A stretch of 64,000 nt of DNA from JTS-RE37 sp041743425 (GTDB lineage: Bacteria > Bacteroidota > Bacteroidia > Flavobacteriales > Flavobacteriaceae). The stretch covers positions 16,225 through 80,224 of the forward strand of contig JBGTMS010000002.1 of assembly GCA_041743425.1 (NCBI GenBank), given 5' to 3'. Positions within the stretch are counted from its first letter, which is position 1, and each line of letters begins with the position of its first letter. Position numbers and translations under genes: made by a program. The notes beneath the pieces were generated by a model. It had not been told where the DNA came from. It made no database searches and saw only the letters and a list, made by a program, of their open reading frames with translations. Of the stretch, positions 34,622-43,893 are shown piece after piece.

Positions 34622-35476
34622 ATGAAACTAATACGATTTGGACCGGCAGGAAAAGAAAAGCCAGGCATCCAGTTAACTGACGGATCTCGACTGGATGTTT
34701 CCATATTTGGTCAGGATTACGATGAGGCCTTTTTCGGAAGTAATGGCATCGAAAAGTTGGCAGAATGGCTGGTAAAAAATAAGGAGAAATGTCCTGTGGT
34801 TCCGGTAAATACAAGGCTTGGCCCTCCACTGACAAGACCGTCCAAATTGGTTTGTGTCGGTCTGAATTACGCACAACATGCAGCTGAGAGCGGTATGGCC
34901 ATTCCACGCGAACCAGTGCTCTTCTTTAAAGCCACATCCGCTATCGTCGGCCCTGATGATGACCTGATTCTGCCGAAAGGGAGTACGAAAACAGACTGGG
35001 AAGTGGAACTCGCTTTTGTGATAGGGAAAAAGGCGTCCTATGTAAACGAAGCAAAGTCAATGGATCATGTAGCTGGTTATGTCTTACATAATGATTACAG
35101 TGAGAGAGAATTTCAGCTGGAACGGGAAGGCCAATGGGTAAAAGGAAAGAGTAGTGATACATTTGCCCCGATAGGCCCATTTATTGCCAGTGCCGATGAA
35201 ATAAAGGACCCGCACCAATTGGAATTATGGTTAAAAGTAAACGGTCAAATGATGCAGCAGAGCAGTACTTCCGATTTTGTGTTTGGAATTCCGCATCTCC
35301 TCAGCTATATCAGTCAGTTTATGACACTGCTTCCCGGGGATATTGTTTCTACAGGCACCCCTTTCGGGGTTGGACTGGGATTGAAACCGCCGAGGTACCT
35401 AAAGCCCGGAGACGTGGTCGAATTGGGTATAGATGGGCTTGGCACCTCCAGACAGCTGGTCAGGGCCTATACCTAG
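34622..35476 (+). CDS. FAH-family hydrolase, probable 2,4-diketo-3-deoxy-L-fuconate hydrolase
   Basis: Fumarylacetoacetate-hydrolase-superfamily enzyme, 284 residues, cytosolic and divalent-metal dependent. The N-terminal cap (MKLIRFGPAGKEKPGIQL) precedes the catalytic fold: KLVCVGLNYAQHA, EPVLFFKATSAIVGPDDDL, then metal-ligand glutamates in TDWEVELAFVIG, an aspartate in VLHNDYSEREFQL, KSSDTFAPIGPFI, and a STGTPFGVG loop. The family member acting in L-fucose and L-rhamnose oxidation cleaves the 2,4-diketo-3-deoxy acid to pyruvate plus L-lactate. Downstream presence of an FMN L-lactate dehydrogenase agrees with that product. Confidence 0.88.
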   Translation: MKLIRFGPAGKEKPGIQLTDGSRLDVSIFGQDYDEAFFGSNGIEKLAEWLVKNKEKCPVVPVNTRLGPPLTRPSKLVCVGLNYAQHAAESGMAIPREPVLFFKATSAIVGPDDDLILPKGSTKTDWEVELAFVIGKKASYVNEAKSMDHVAGYVLHNDYSEREFQLEREGQWVKGKSSDTFAPIGPFIASADEIKDPHQLELWLKVNGQMMQQSSTSDFVFGIPHLLSYISQFMTLLPGDIVSTGTPFGVGLGLKPPRYLKPGDVVELGIDGLGTSRQLVRAYT

Positions 35477-35485
35477 ATATGATCC

Positions 35486-37582
35486 ATGATACGGAATGTG
35501 CTTCATTTGTTAAGTGGAATAATGACCTGCATGGTTTTCAGCCAGGGTAATCCGCCTGCTCCCGTGGGTCCGCTGCCATCCCAGCGGCAGCTTCTTTGGC
35601 ATCCACTGGAGTACTACGCCTTCATCCATTTTAATATGAATACCTTTACCAATATGGAATGGGGCAGCGGAAGCGAATCCGCTGATCAATTTAATCCTTC
35701 GCAGCTCGACACCAGACAATGGGCCAGGATAGCGAAAGAGGCAGGAATGAAGGGAATCATCCTGACTGCAAAGCATCATGATGGTTTTTGCCTGTGGCCT
35801 ACTACCACTACCTCACATTCGGTTAAGAATTCATCCTGGCAAAACGGGCGTGGTGATGTACTTCGTGATTTATCAGATGCCTGCAAAGAGTACGGGTTAA
35901 AGTTAGGGCTTTATCTTTCTCCCTAGGACCGCAATAATAAGGACTATGGGTCACCCGCCTATGTGGAAATCTTTCACACCCAGCTCACGGAGATTCTTAG
36001 TAATTATGGAGACATTTTTGAAGTGTGGTTTGATGGCGCCAACGGAGGCTCAGGATATTATGGCGGTGCGAATGAAACAAGGAAAATTGACAGCCGTTCC
36101 TATTATGAGTGGGACAAGGTAACGCAAATTGTCAGGGACATGCAACCTGCCGCGGTTATTTTCAGTGACGGAGGTCCTGATATCAGATGGGTGGGAAATG
36201 AAGATGGCATTGCTAATGAGACCAATTGGTCCATCATGCGCAGGGGGGAGATCTACCCGGGTTGGCCCCGATATGCAGAATTGCGGTCCGGTCACCCGGA
36301 TGGTACGCACTGGTTGCCAGCCGAGGCTGATGTTTCCATAAGGCCGGGGTGGTATTACCACCCTGCCGAAGATCATCAGGTGAAATCATTGCCCGTGCTA
36401 CTTGATATCTATTATGGATCGGTTGGCAGGAATGCCTCGCTGCTCTTGAATTTACCCGTGGATCAACGGGGGTTGGTCCATGAAAAAGATGCGCAACAAC
36501 TCATGGCCCTGAAGTCGCAATTGGATAGGGATTTCGAATTGGATCTGGCCAGAGGGGGCGAGGCGACTGCCTCTCAGGTGCGCGGTAACACCCTGGAATT
36601 TGCCGCAGGAAACGTCAATGACGGGGACCCGGAAACCTACTGGACCACAAATGATACCACTGTTTCCGCCTCTCTTACCCTGACCTTTGATGCGGAGGTG
36701 GAAATGAATCGATTAATGCTCCAGGAGTATATTCCGCTGGGGCAACGTGTTCAGGATTTTTCCATAGAAGTGAAAGATTCAGGGCAATGGAAAGAGATTG
36801 ACAGGCAGACCACCATGGGATATAAAAGGATCCTCAGGTTTGAGGCGGTCAGGACCGGTCAAATCCGAATCAACATCCTTAAGTCAAAGGGCCCTCCGCT
36901 ACTCTCCAATGTCCGGATATTCAATGCGCCGAATGTACTCAGTGAACCTGCCATCCGCCGGACCAGGGAAGGCCTGGTTTCTATTGATGTTCCGGATAAA
37001 GAGTTAGATCTTTATTATAACGCGGGAGAGGCGCAGAATGCCGGACCCTGGAAAACCTACGACCAACCCTTTACGGTAACAGGTCCGACTGTTGTCCGGG
37101 CGATAGCCGTAGATCCTGAGGGTCCTGACAGCACTGCGGTGGTGAAACGGTATTTTGATGTGTCTAAACAGGGCTGGAAGGTGCTAAAGATCAGTGCAGG
37201 GGATAAACCTGAGGCCTACAAAATGATGGACGATGATCCGGACACTTTCTGGGCATCGCCTGAAGGAAGCCAGCTTCCGCAAGATATCACCATCGACCTT
37301 GGAAAAATAGAGGTGATTCGTGGCTTTACTTACTGGCCAATGCAGGAGCGATATTCTTTTGGTGTTATAACGGATTATGAATTGCTGGGAAGTACAGATA
37401 CTAAAAACTGGAAGGTTTTGTCTTCAGGGGAATTCGCTAACATTGCCAATCATCCTGTCGAGCAAAGTAAATCAATTGCTCCCGTACCAGTCAGATTCCT
37501 TACCTTAAGGGCGCTGAAAGTCAATGGAGATGGGACCAGGGTCTCGATAGGTGACTTCGGAATACTGACAACAATGGAATAA
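35486..37582 (+). pseudogene. alpha-L-fucosidase (GH29) with a premature in-frame TAG
   Basis: A 699-codon frame interrupted at codon 147 (TAG at 35924-35926). The signal peptide (MIRNVLHLLSGIMTCMVFSQG) and first strands of the GH29 barrel (HFNMNTFTNMEWGSG; LTAKHHDGFCLWP) lie before the stop. The rest is in the same frame: DRNNKDYG, nucleophile D183 in EVWFDGANG, a first F5/8C (CBM32-like) domain about 355-490, a chitobiase-C-like beta domain, and a second F5/8C domain to the end. The interrupted site is the conserved YLSPWDRN motif, so TGG to TAG is the simplest change. A GTG restart at 35963 would give only a signal-less fragment without the first barrel strands. Unless the stop is read through or is a sequence error, the enzyme is inactive. 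It lies 9 bases after the FAH gene and 4 before the next SDR. Confidence 0.9.
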
Positions 37583-37586
37583 GGGA

Positions 37587-38369
37587 ATGGATCTTCACTT
37601 ACAGGATAAAGTCATTATAGTTACAGGGGGAGCCAAGGGAATTGGCCGGAGCATCAGCTTGTTGCTCGCGCAGGAAGGGGCCATTCCCGCAATCATAGGA
37701 AGAAATGCCGGGGATCTGCTCAATGTCAGGGACGAAATCAGGAAGGCAGGGGGCCGATGTTTTCATTTTGTGGCCGAATTAACTGACCCTGGACAATGCG
37801 CCGAAGCAGTTAAGGCGGTAATAGAAACTCTCAACCGCATAGATGGCCTTGTAAACAATGCAGGAGTAAATGACGGCGTAGGTCTGGAACATGGGAATTA
37901 TGAGGATTTTACGCAATCAATTCATCGCAATCTCTCGCATTACTATCTTATGGCACATTTAAGTCTTCAGGAGCTCAAAAAAACCCATGGGACCATTGTT
38001 AATATCGGTTCCAAAACTTCATTTACCGGGCAGGGAGGCACCTCCGGATATGCTGCGGCCAATGGCGGCAGAAGCGCCCTGACACGTGAATGGGCGGTGG
38101 AATTGCTGCCCTATGGAATCCGTGTTAATGCCGTTATCGTAGCAGAATGCTATACGCCCCTTTATGAAAAATGGATTCGCAATTTTGAAGACCCGGAGGC
38201 CAGACTGGAACAGATTACAAACAAAATACCTTTGGGGAAACGAATGACCTCGCCGGAAGAAATCGCAGATATGGTGGCCTTCCTTCTTTCCGGAAAGGCA
38301 GGCCATACCACCGGTCAGCTTATTTTCGTGGATGGGGGCTATACACATCTTGACCGCGCCCTGAGCTGA
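37587..38369 (+). CDS. SDR, probable L-fucose dehydrogenase, with YxxxN at the active site
   Basis: Short-chain dehydrogenase, 260 residues. The NAD loop is TGGAKGIGR (13-21), NNAG at 90-93 and the catalytic serine S142. The active-site tyrosine Y155 is followed by AAAN, so the position of the usual lysine (159) is asparagine. The C-terminal half (LTREWAVELLPYGIRVNAVIVAECYTPLYEKWI) resembles L-fucose dehydrogenases of the oxidative pathway, and the gene sits directly between the fucosidase and the FucP symporter. If active, it would oxidise L-fucose to the lactone. A recent loss of activity, or a family-wide alternative proton relay, are both possible. Confidence 0.8.
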   Translation: MDLHLQDKVIIVTGGAKGIGRSISLLLAQEGAIPAIIGRNAGDLLNVRDEIRKAGGRCFHFVAELTDPGQCAEAVKAVIETLNRIDGLVNNAGVNDGVGLEHGNYEDFTQSIHRNLSHYYLMAHLSLQELKKTHGTIVNIGSKTSFTGQGGTSGYAAANGGRSALTREWAVELLPYGIRVNAVIVAECYTPLYEKWIRNFEDPEARLEQITNKIPLGKRMTSPEEIADMVAFLLSGKAGHTTGQLIFVDGGYTHLDRALS

Positions 38370-38382
38370 TAATAAAACCCGT

Positions 38383-39705
38383 ATGAAATATGCTAACCAG
38401 CCCCCTGTCATCGCAAGAAGTATGCTACTTCCTTTTTTGCTGATCACTTCTCTTTTTGCATTATGGGGATTTGCAAATGACATCACCAACCCTATGGTTT
38501 CGGCGTTCAAAAAGGTACTGGAACTTAATAATACACAGGCCTCATGGGTCCAGGCCGCGTTTTACGGGGGGTATTTCACAATGGCCCTTCCCGCCGCTTA
38601 TGTGGTTAAAAGATTTTCCTATAAGGCCGGCATCCTGTCCGGGCTTGTTTTATATGCTGTCGGGGCCCTGCTATTTTACCCTGCGGCCGCGCTTGAGAAT
38701 TACTATTTTTTCCTGATTGCCCTGTATATTCTGACTTTTGGACTGGCTTTCCTGGAGACCACCGCCAATCCTTATATCCTAGCCATGGGTGCCGAGGAAA
38801 CGGCTACCAGGCGACTGAATCTTGCCCAGGCTTTCAATCCTTTAGGGGCACTATCCGGTCTGATGGTCGCCCAGGTATTTATTCTGGGAGCTCTGCAATC
38901 CGATGACCTTGATTCGAATGGAAAAAGTATATATGAAACCCTTAACCCACCGGCTAAAGCAGCTATTATGACGGCCGATCTCGCCGTTATCAGTAAACCT
39001 TATATAGCGTTGGGCGGATTTGTGATTCTCATGTTTATTCTGATTTCCCTGATTAAAATGCCGCGAAGCAAGGATGTCAGCCCGGAAACCGGCATGTGGG
39101 GGTCCATAAAAAGGATTTTTCGCCTTGAGCGCTTCGTGGGTGGGGTGATTACACAGATGTTCTACGTAGGTGCTCAGATCATGTGCTGGACCTACATCTA
39201 TCAATACGCTGAAAATTTGGGCATCAATAATCAGGAAGCTGTATATTATGCCTATACCGCGCTGGGGATTTTCCTGGGGGGCAGATTTTTGTTTACCTAC
39301 CTTTTGAACTATATCAATTCGGGAAAACTGCTGATGATTCTCGCCCTCCTTGCTGCAGGGTGCTGTCTGGGGGCTATTTTTATAGAAGGGATGGGTGGTC
39401 TGTACAGCCTGGTGATGATTTCCTTTTGCATGTCACTCATGTTTCCGACCATTTACGGTATTGCCCTGACAGGTCTCGGTGATGATGCTAAAACTGCTTC
39501 TGCATTTCTGGTCATGGCAATTGTAGGAGGTGCATTCATGCCCATTTTACAAGGTCTTATTCTTGATATAGGTGGAATTGCTTACGATGATATTCGAATT
39601 GCCGGTGTTGCAGAGGTAAATTTCTCCTTTATCCTGCCACTACTTTGCTTTTTGGTAGTGGCCGCTTACGGTTTTAGGACCCTGCGAAAATATTCAGTAG
39701 GTTAG
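38383..39705 (+). CDS. fucP: L-fucose:H+ symporter
   Basis: Major-facilitator sugar symporter, 440 residues and 12 predicted helices. The N-terminal motif LFALWGFANDITNPMVSAFKK carries D33, and AFLETTANPYILAMG carries E125; these match the two acidic residues known to be essential in E. coli FucP. The R-rich loop EETATRRLNLAQAFNPLGAL is also conserved. It begins 13 bases after the SDR gene in the fucose run, which supports L-fucose as substrate, although glucose/galactose or other 6-deoxy-sugar specificities exist in the same family. Confidence 0.92.
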   Translation: MKYANQPPVIARSMLLPFLLITSLFALWGFANDITNPMVSAFKKVLELNNTQASWVQAAFYGGYFTMALPAAYVVKRFSYKAGILSGLVLYAVGALLFYPAAALENYYFFLIALYILTFGLAFLETTANPYILAMGAEETATRRLNLAQAFNPLGALSGLMVAQVFILGALQSDDLDSNGKSIYETLNPPAKAAIMTADLAVISKPYIALGGFVILMFILISLIKMPRSKDVSPETGMWGSIKRIFRLERFVGGVITQMFYVGAQIMCWTYIYQYAENLGINNQEAVYYAYTALGIFLGGRFLFTYLLNYINSGKLLMILALLAAGCCLGAIFIEGMGGLYSLVMISFCMSLMFPTIYGIALTGLGDDAKTASAFLVMAIVGGAFMPILQGLILDIGGIAYDDIRIAGVAEVNFSFILPLLCFLVVAAYGFRTLRKYSVG

Positions 39706-39722
39706 CATTAAAGGATTTAACT

Positions 39723-40886
39723 ATGGGCAGGATATCGGATATATCATTTGATCAGAACTATCCCTCCGTAGAGGACCTCCGCGCTAAGGCGCGCAGGCGT
39801 ATTCCGAGATTTGCTTTTGAATACCTCGACGGCGGATGCAATGAGGATGTCAACCTCCATAAGAATACTGCAGAGATCCGTGGCTTAGAGTTACTCCCCA
39901 AATATCTCGACGCGTATTCTGGGCCTGATTTGCAAACCACTTTGTTCGGACATACCTATGCTGCACCATTCGGAATTGCTCCGGTAGGACTTCAGGGACT
40001 TATGTGGCCCAATGCTGCTGAGATACTGGCCTCAGCCGCCCATCGGCATAACATCCCGTTTATTCTGAGCACTGTCACTACCAGCAGCATTGAACGGATC
40101 AGTGAACTGACGGAGGGCAGGGCCTGGTTTCAGTTGTACCATCCCTTGGAGAACAGCGTGTGTGATGACCTGATCAAACGGGCGGAAGCAGCCCGTTGTC
40201 CGGTGCTGGTGCTGCTCTGCGATGTGCCTACCTTCGGTTTCAGGCCGAGAGATATCCGCAACGGCCTCTCCATGCCACCAAAAATGAGTGTCAGGAATAT
40301 CATGCAGATCCTCGGCAAACCCGGATGGGCCATGCGAACTTTGAAATACGGGCAACCGGGTTTTAAAACACTGACACCCTATATGCCAAAAGATCTGAAT
40401 CTTATGCAACTGGGCAAGTTTCTGGACGAATTGTTTTCCAAGCGTATGCATTCGGATAAAATCGCGCGCATTCGAGATCTCTGGAAAGGCAAATTGGTTC
40501 TGAAAGGGGTAGCCACAGAAACTGATGCACAAAAAGCCTTTGAACTCGGGCTGGATGGAATCATCGTTTCCAATCACGGAGGCAGACAATTGGATGCGGG
40601 AGAATCGGCCATCCAGCCACTTATGCGAATAGCTTCTTTGCAAAGGGACAACTTCACAGTGATGATGGACAGCGGCATTCGCTCGGGACCTGATATTGCC
40701 AGAACTCTGGCTGCGGGCGCCCATTTCACCTTTTTGGGACGATCGTTTATGTATGGAGTTGCTGCACTGGGCGATCGTGGAGGCGACCATACCATTTCTC
40801 TTCTCAAAACCCAGTTAAAGCAGGTCATGGAGCAATTGGGTTGCGCCCGGATACAAGATCTTCCGGATCATTTGATTCGCAAATAG
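39723..40886 (+). CDS. lldD: FMN-dependent L-lactate dehydrogenase (alpha-hydroxyacid oxidase family)
   Basis: Flavoenzyme, 387 residues, oxidising L-2-hydroxy acids, normally passing electrons to the quinone pool. The substrate-binding tyrosine is Y34 in YLDGGCNED. FQLYHPLEN and LLCDVPTFGFRPRDIRNG carry the next active-site residues, the catalytic histidine is H285 in SNHGGRQLD, and MMDSGIRSGPDIARTLAAGA is the FMN-phosphate loop. It ends the plus-strand fucose run, 17 bases after fucP. Its likely role is conversion to pyruvate of the L-lactate released by the FAH-family hydrolase. Other alpha-hydroxy acids are possible. Confidence 0.88.
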   Translation: MGRISDISFDQNYPSVEDLRAKARRRIPRFAFEYLDGGCNEDVNLHKNTAEIRGLELLPKYLDAYSGPDLQTTLFGHTYAAPFGIAPVGLQGLMWPNAAEILASAAHRHNIPFILSTVTTSSIERISELTEGRAWFQLYHPLENSVCDDLIKRAEAARCPVLVLLCDVPTFGFRPRDIRNGLSMPPKMSVRNIMQILGKPGWAMRTLKYGQPGFKTLTPYMPKDLNLMQLGKFLDELFSKRMHSDKIARIRDLWKGKLVLKGVATETDAQKAFELGLDGIIVSNHGGRQLDAGESAIQPLMRIASLQRDNFTVMMDSGIRSGPDIARTLAAGAHFTFLGRSFMYGVAALGDRGGDHTISLLKTQLKQVMEQLGCARIQDLPDHLIRK

Positions 40887-40922
40887 AAAATCTGAGGCTT
40901 CAGAAATTAGTAACGAGCAGCT

Positions 40923-41708
40923 TTACTTGGCTGTCCACCCGCCATCTACGGTAAGCATGGATCCAACCATATAGCTTCCCGCATCGCTGGCAAGAAAAAT
41001 GGCCGCACCCTGGATTTCTTTCAATTCTCCCCAGCGGGCCAGGGCCGTGGCACCAACGATGAAATTCTTTGCTTCAGGAGTATCAGCAATGGGAATGTTC
41101 ATTTCGGTAAGGAACGGGCCGGGGCAGATGGCGTTCACATTGATGTTGAATGTTGCAAGTTCGAGTCCGAGCGCCCTGGTCATCTGCACTACAGCTCCCT
41201 TGCTGGAAGCATAGGGTGTACGGTTGGCAAGACCAACCAAGCCTAGTGTGCTGGCAAGGTTGATGATCCTGCCACCCCCATTTGCCTTCATATGCGGGGT
41301 GACCGCCCGGCTGCAATTCCATGTGCCTTCCACATTCACCGCCATTACCAATTTAAAATCTGCCGGGCTAAGTTCATCAATGGCCCCTCTGATATTGATG
41401 CCGGCACTGTTTATTAGTATGTCAAGACCTCCCAAATCTTTTAGGACCGATGCAACAACCCCTTCCACTGCCGCCGGGTCAGTTACATCGGCGGCATATG
41501 CCCTGCTTTGCGTATTAAAATCCTTCTGAAGCCTTTCGGCAGCTGCCTCTCCCTCCCGTAAATTCCTGTTCAGCAGGGCTATCTGTGCGCCGCAGGAAGC
41601 AAGACCTGCGGCCATGGCATATCCCAGGCCTTTTGAGCCACCGGTGATCAGGGCAGTCTTTCCTTTCATATCAAAAAGTCGTATTCCGGGTAAGGATGCT
41701 GAGCTCAT
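40923..41708 (-). CDS. SDR, gluconate-5-dehydrogenase-like
   Basis: Short-chain dehydrogenase, 261 residues, with TGGSKGLG, NSAG, and the intact catalytic set S..YASSK (in LASTLGLVGLANRTPYASSKG). FLASDAGSYMVGSMLTVDGGWTAK is the standard C-terminus. The frame could start at the ATG 41669 (MKGKTALITGG), shortening it by 13 residues. It is the last gene of a three-gene minus-strand run (SDR, TIM barrel, SDR) divergent from the dehydratase operon, and convergent with lldD. Candidate substrates are sugar acids of the fucose or gluconate/pentonate type. Confidence 0.85.
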   Translation of the reverse strand: MSSASLPGIRLFDMKGKTALITGGSKGLGYAMAAGLASCGAQIALLNRNLREGEAAAERLQKDFNTQSRAYAADVTDPAAVEGVVASVLKDLGGLDILINSAGINIRGAIDELSPADFKLVMAVNVEGTWNCSRAVTPHMKANGGGRIINLASTLGLVGLANRTPYASSKGAVVQMTRALGLELATFNINVNAICPGPFLTEMNIPIADTPEAKNFIVGATALARWGELKEIQGAAIFLASDAGSYMVGSMLTVDGGWTAK

Positions 41709-41769
41709 TAGTGTATGAGGTGTTTTTATTAAAGTTCTGTATGATGTCTATTAAATCTCCCGCCCGCTG

Positions 41770-42834
41770 TTAACGAAACCCGAGGTTTTCCTTGGCATAA
41801 GTCAGCGAAATCCTGTTGTTTTCCACCTCAGCCGCCAGCTGCTCATCGGTATCCAGGCCGGATACGACCGGCAGGGGTTGGATCGATTTCTGACTTCGGA
41901 TATCGTGCAGGTAAGCTGCGAGTTCCCGGGCCGGGATCTCATCAAAGGTTGCCCAGTACTTTTCTGTAAGGCAGGGTATTTTCAATGGATCCCTGGTGAT
42001 CATTTCAAGATTAAAACGGATTTCCGGTTGATGCTTTTTTATGATCTTAATCATTTGTTCGATGTCCAGATAGCCCGTTCCTAAATTAACTTCTGACATC
42101 AGAAAGCCATCTTCATATTCTGTAACCCCCATATCCTTTAAATGCACAGAGTAGGCGTAAGGTGCCAGGGCGGTAACGACTTCCATCGGATCTTCGAGCA
42201 GCGAAATATTATTTCCAGTATCAAGTGTGACACCGATCCATTCACTATCCAGAGTTTTTAAAATATCAATCATTTCTTCTATGCGCCAGTCCTTATGGTT
42301 CTCTACCGCAAGTTTTACCCGGTGTCTGCGCATAACGGGTTCAGCAAGTTCCAGGGAGGCCACTGAAGATTTGCGGAAATCCAGAAATGTATTCAGCGTT
42401 TCAAATGTTTCGTAGCGTCTTCCTGAAAGGCATGCGGTCCTTATTACATCGATCCCGGCAAGTCGGGCACCTTTAACTTCCTTCTCAAAACGCACGAGAT
42501 CCTGGGTATCTTTAGGTAAACGGATTTGTCCTTCCAAAAACATCCCCAGGGATTCCGCCTGGTTCCTGATGTCAGTGGCAAGAGCAGCATCCCAATTCCT
42601 TATCCCCACCTGTACCCCACCGAAACCCAGAGAAGCACAGTGATTGATCATATCCAGTGCACCGGTGAAGGCCGGATACGCAGTGCTTTGTAATTTGCCA
42701 TTCCAGCGCATCATGTAGGAGGCTTCTGCCACCCCAAAACGGTGTTCCTCAGGGTACATATATAGGGGCATCGCCGGCATGAAGGCTGCCAGAGCCCCTC
42801 CCGAAGAATATTGAATAAATGTTCTGCGTTTCAT
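41770..42834 (-). CDS. Tat-exported sugar-isomerase/epimerase-like TIM-barrel protein
   Basis: Starting at the ATG 42834 the protein begins MKRRTFIQYSSGGALAAFMP, a twin-arginine signal (RRTF) with a short hydrophobic core. The remaining 325 residues form a xylose-isomerase-like TIM barrel (AP_endonuc_2 family): GFGGVQVGIRN, LAVENHKDW (metal glutamate), VTLDTGNNISLLEDP, AYSVHLKDMGV (metal histidine), and RFNLEMITRD (terminal glutamate). The upstream frame to 42900 is discarded because it would bury the signal. Export implies that the sugar or sugar derivative is processed in the periplasm. The substrate is unknown. Confidence 0.82.
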   Translation of the reverse strand: MKRRTFIQYSSGGALAAFMPAMPLYMYPEEHRFGVAEASYMMRWNGKLQSTAYPAFTGALDMINHCASLGFGGVQVGIRNWDAALATDIRNQAESLGMFLEGQIRLPKDTQDLVRFEKEVKGARLAGIDVIRTACLSGRRYETFETLNTFLDFRKSSVASLELAEPVMRRHRVKLAVENHKDWRIEEMIDILKTLDSEWIGVTLDTGNNISLLEDPMEVVTALAPYAYSVHLKDMGVTEYEDGFLMSEVNLGTGYLDIEQMIKIIKKHQPEIRFNLEMITRDPLKIPCLTEKYWATFDEIPARELAAYLHDIRSQKSIQPLPVVSGLDTDEQLAAEVENNRISLTYAKENLGFR

Positions 42835-42913
42835 GATGATTGGTTTAACAGCAATACTGCCATTCATACAAGCGTGGCTGGAATCAAAACCAGCCTGCAC
42901 GGGTTGTTAATAA

Positions 42914-43660
42914 TTAATAGAGGGCACGTCCGCCACTCAGATCATAGGTGAAACCCGTCGTAAAGCTGTTCTGATCGGAAATTATAAAACATGCCATTTC
43001 AACAAACTCATCCAGGGTGCCACAGCGTTTCATTGGGATCTTGTCTGTCATATATTTAACCTGCTCCGCAGGCTGTCCGTCAAGAATGGCAGTTCGGATG
43101 ACCGCTGGCGCAATCGCATTGACCAGGATTCCGGTTTCAGCATATTCTTTCCCCTGAACCTTAGTCATCCCAATAACCGCAGCTTTGGATGCAGAATAAG
43201 CGACCATTCCTGCATTGCCGTCTTTTCCTGAGATGGAGGCAATGTGAAGGACCCGGCCGTATTTCTTTTCCAACATGTAGGGAATCACCGCCTTAAAGGT
43301 ATGGAAGGAACCAAGGACATTGACAGCAAGGACATTTTCAAAATCCGCCCCCTCCACTTCATGACTCCTGATCCCGGTCTTGCCTACGATGCCTGCACAA
43401 TTCACCAGAATGTCAATCTTTCCTTCCTGCTTTTTAAAATCATCTACCGCCCTGCTGACTTCGGTGAAGTTTGTGACGTCAAGCGCGTATGCCTTTGCCT
43501 TTCCTGGATATTTTTCAAGTGTTTTTCGAAATTCTTCCAGGTTCCTGTCCAGGAGACCTACGCTGGCACCGTGAGAAAGGAGGCGTTGAGATAAGGCATT
43601 GCCCAGCCCGTTGGCTGCTCCTGTGATAATGGCTGTTTTCTGATCCCACTGAGTGCTCAT
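42914..43660 (-). CDS. SDR, probable 2-dehydro-3-deoxy sugar-acid or sugar dehydrogenase
   Basis: Short-chain dehydrogenase, 248 residues: TGAANGLG, VNCAGIVG, S and Y-x3-K in HIASISGKDGNAGMVAYSASK, and a typical C-terminus DLSGGRALY without the usual TGGxxxDGG ending. The first gene of the minus-strand trio, 79 bases from the Tat TIM-barrel gene and divergent from the IlvD/Edd dehydratase (233-base interval). Position next to the dehydratase makes a keto-deoxy-acid dehydrogenase plausible, in competition with the SDR at 33845. Confidence 0.82.
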   Translation of the reverse strand: MSTQWDQKTAIITGAANGLGNALSQRLLSHGASVGLLDRNLEEFRKTLEKYPGKAKAYALDVTNFTEVSRAVDDFKKQEGKIDILVNCAGIVGKTGIRSHEVEGADFENVLAVNVLGSFHTFKAVIPYMLEKKYGRVLHIASISGKDGNAGMVAYSASKAAVIGMTKVQGKEYAETGILVNAIAPAVIRTAILDGQPAEQVKYMTDKIPMKRCGTLDEFVEMACFIISDQNSFTTGFTYDLSGGRALY

Positions 43661-43893
43661 CTATTATAGTTTTTTACGATTTCTTTCTCCGATGTGTAAT
43701 TCTGCCGGAACGCAGCGGAATTCGAATAAAAGTAACAAAAGTATTTTACAGTTGAGAATGGATAGCGGATGGATTCGCAGAAATAAAAAGGCACGCCATT
43801 TTGTTAACTGCCCTAAAGATGATACCTTGATTCCTTCTAATAAAAACACGTAGATTTAAACCAGGCTATTAATAAATGTAAAGCTGTCGATAA

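Noticed and set aside
35963..37582. Second half of the GH29 gene as an independent gene starting at GTG
   Set aside because: It lacks a signal peptide and the first barrel strands and is in the same frame as the upstream fragment across one TAG; it is a remnant of one gene.
40032..40790. Reverse-strand frame of 252 codons opposite lldD
   Set aside because: Fully within the FMN dehydrogenase gene, histidine/serine-rich and without motif; the plus-strand product has all catalytic residues.
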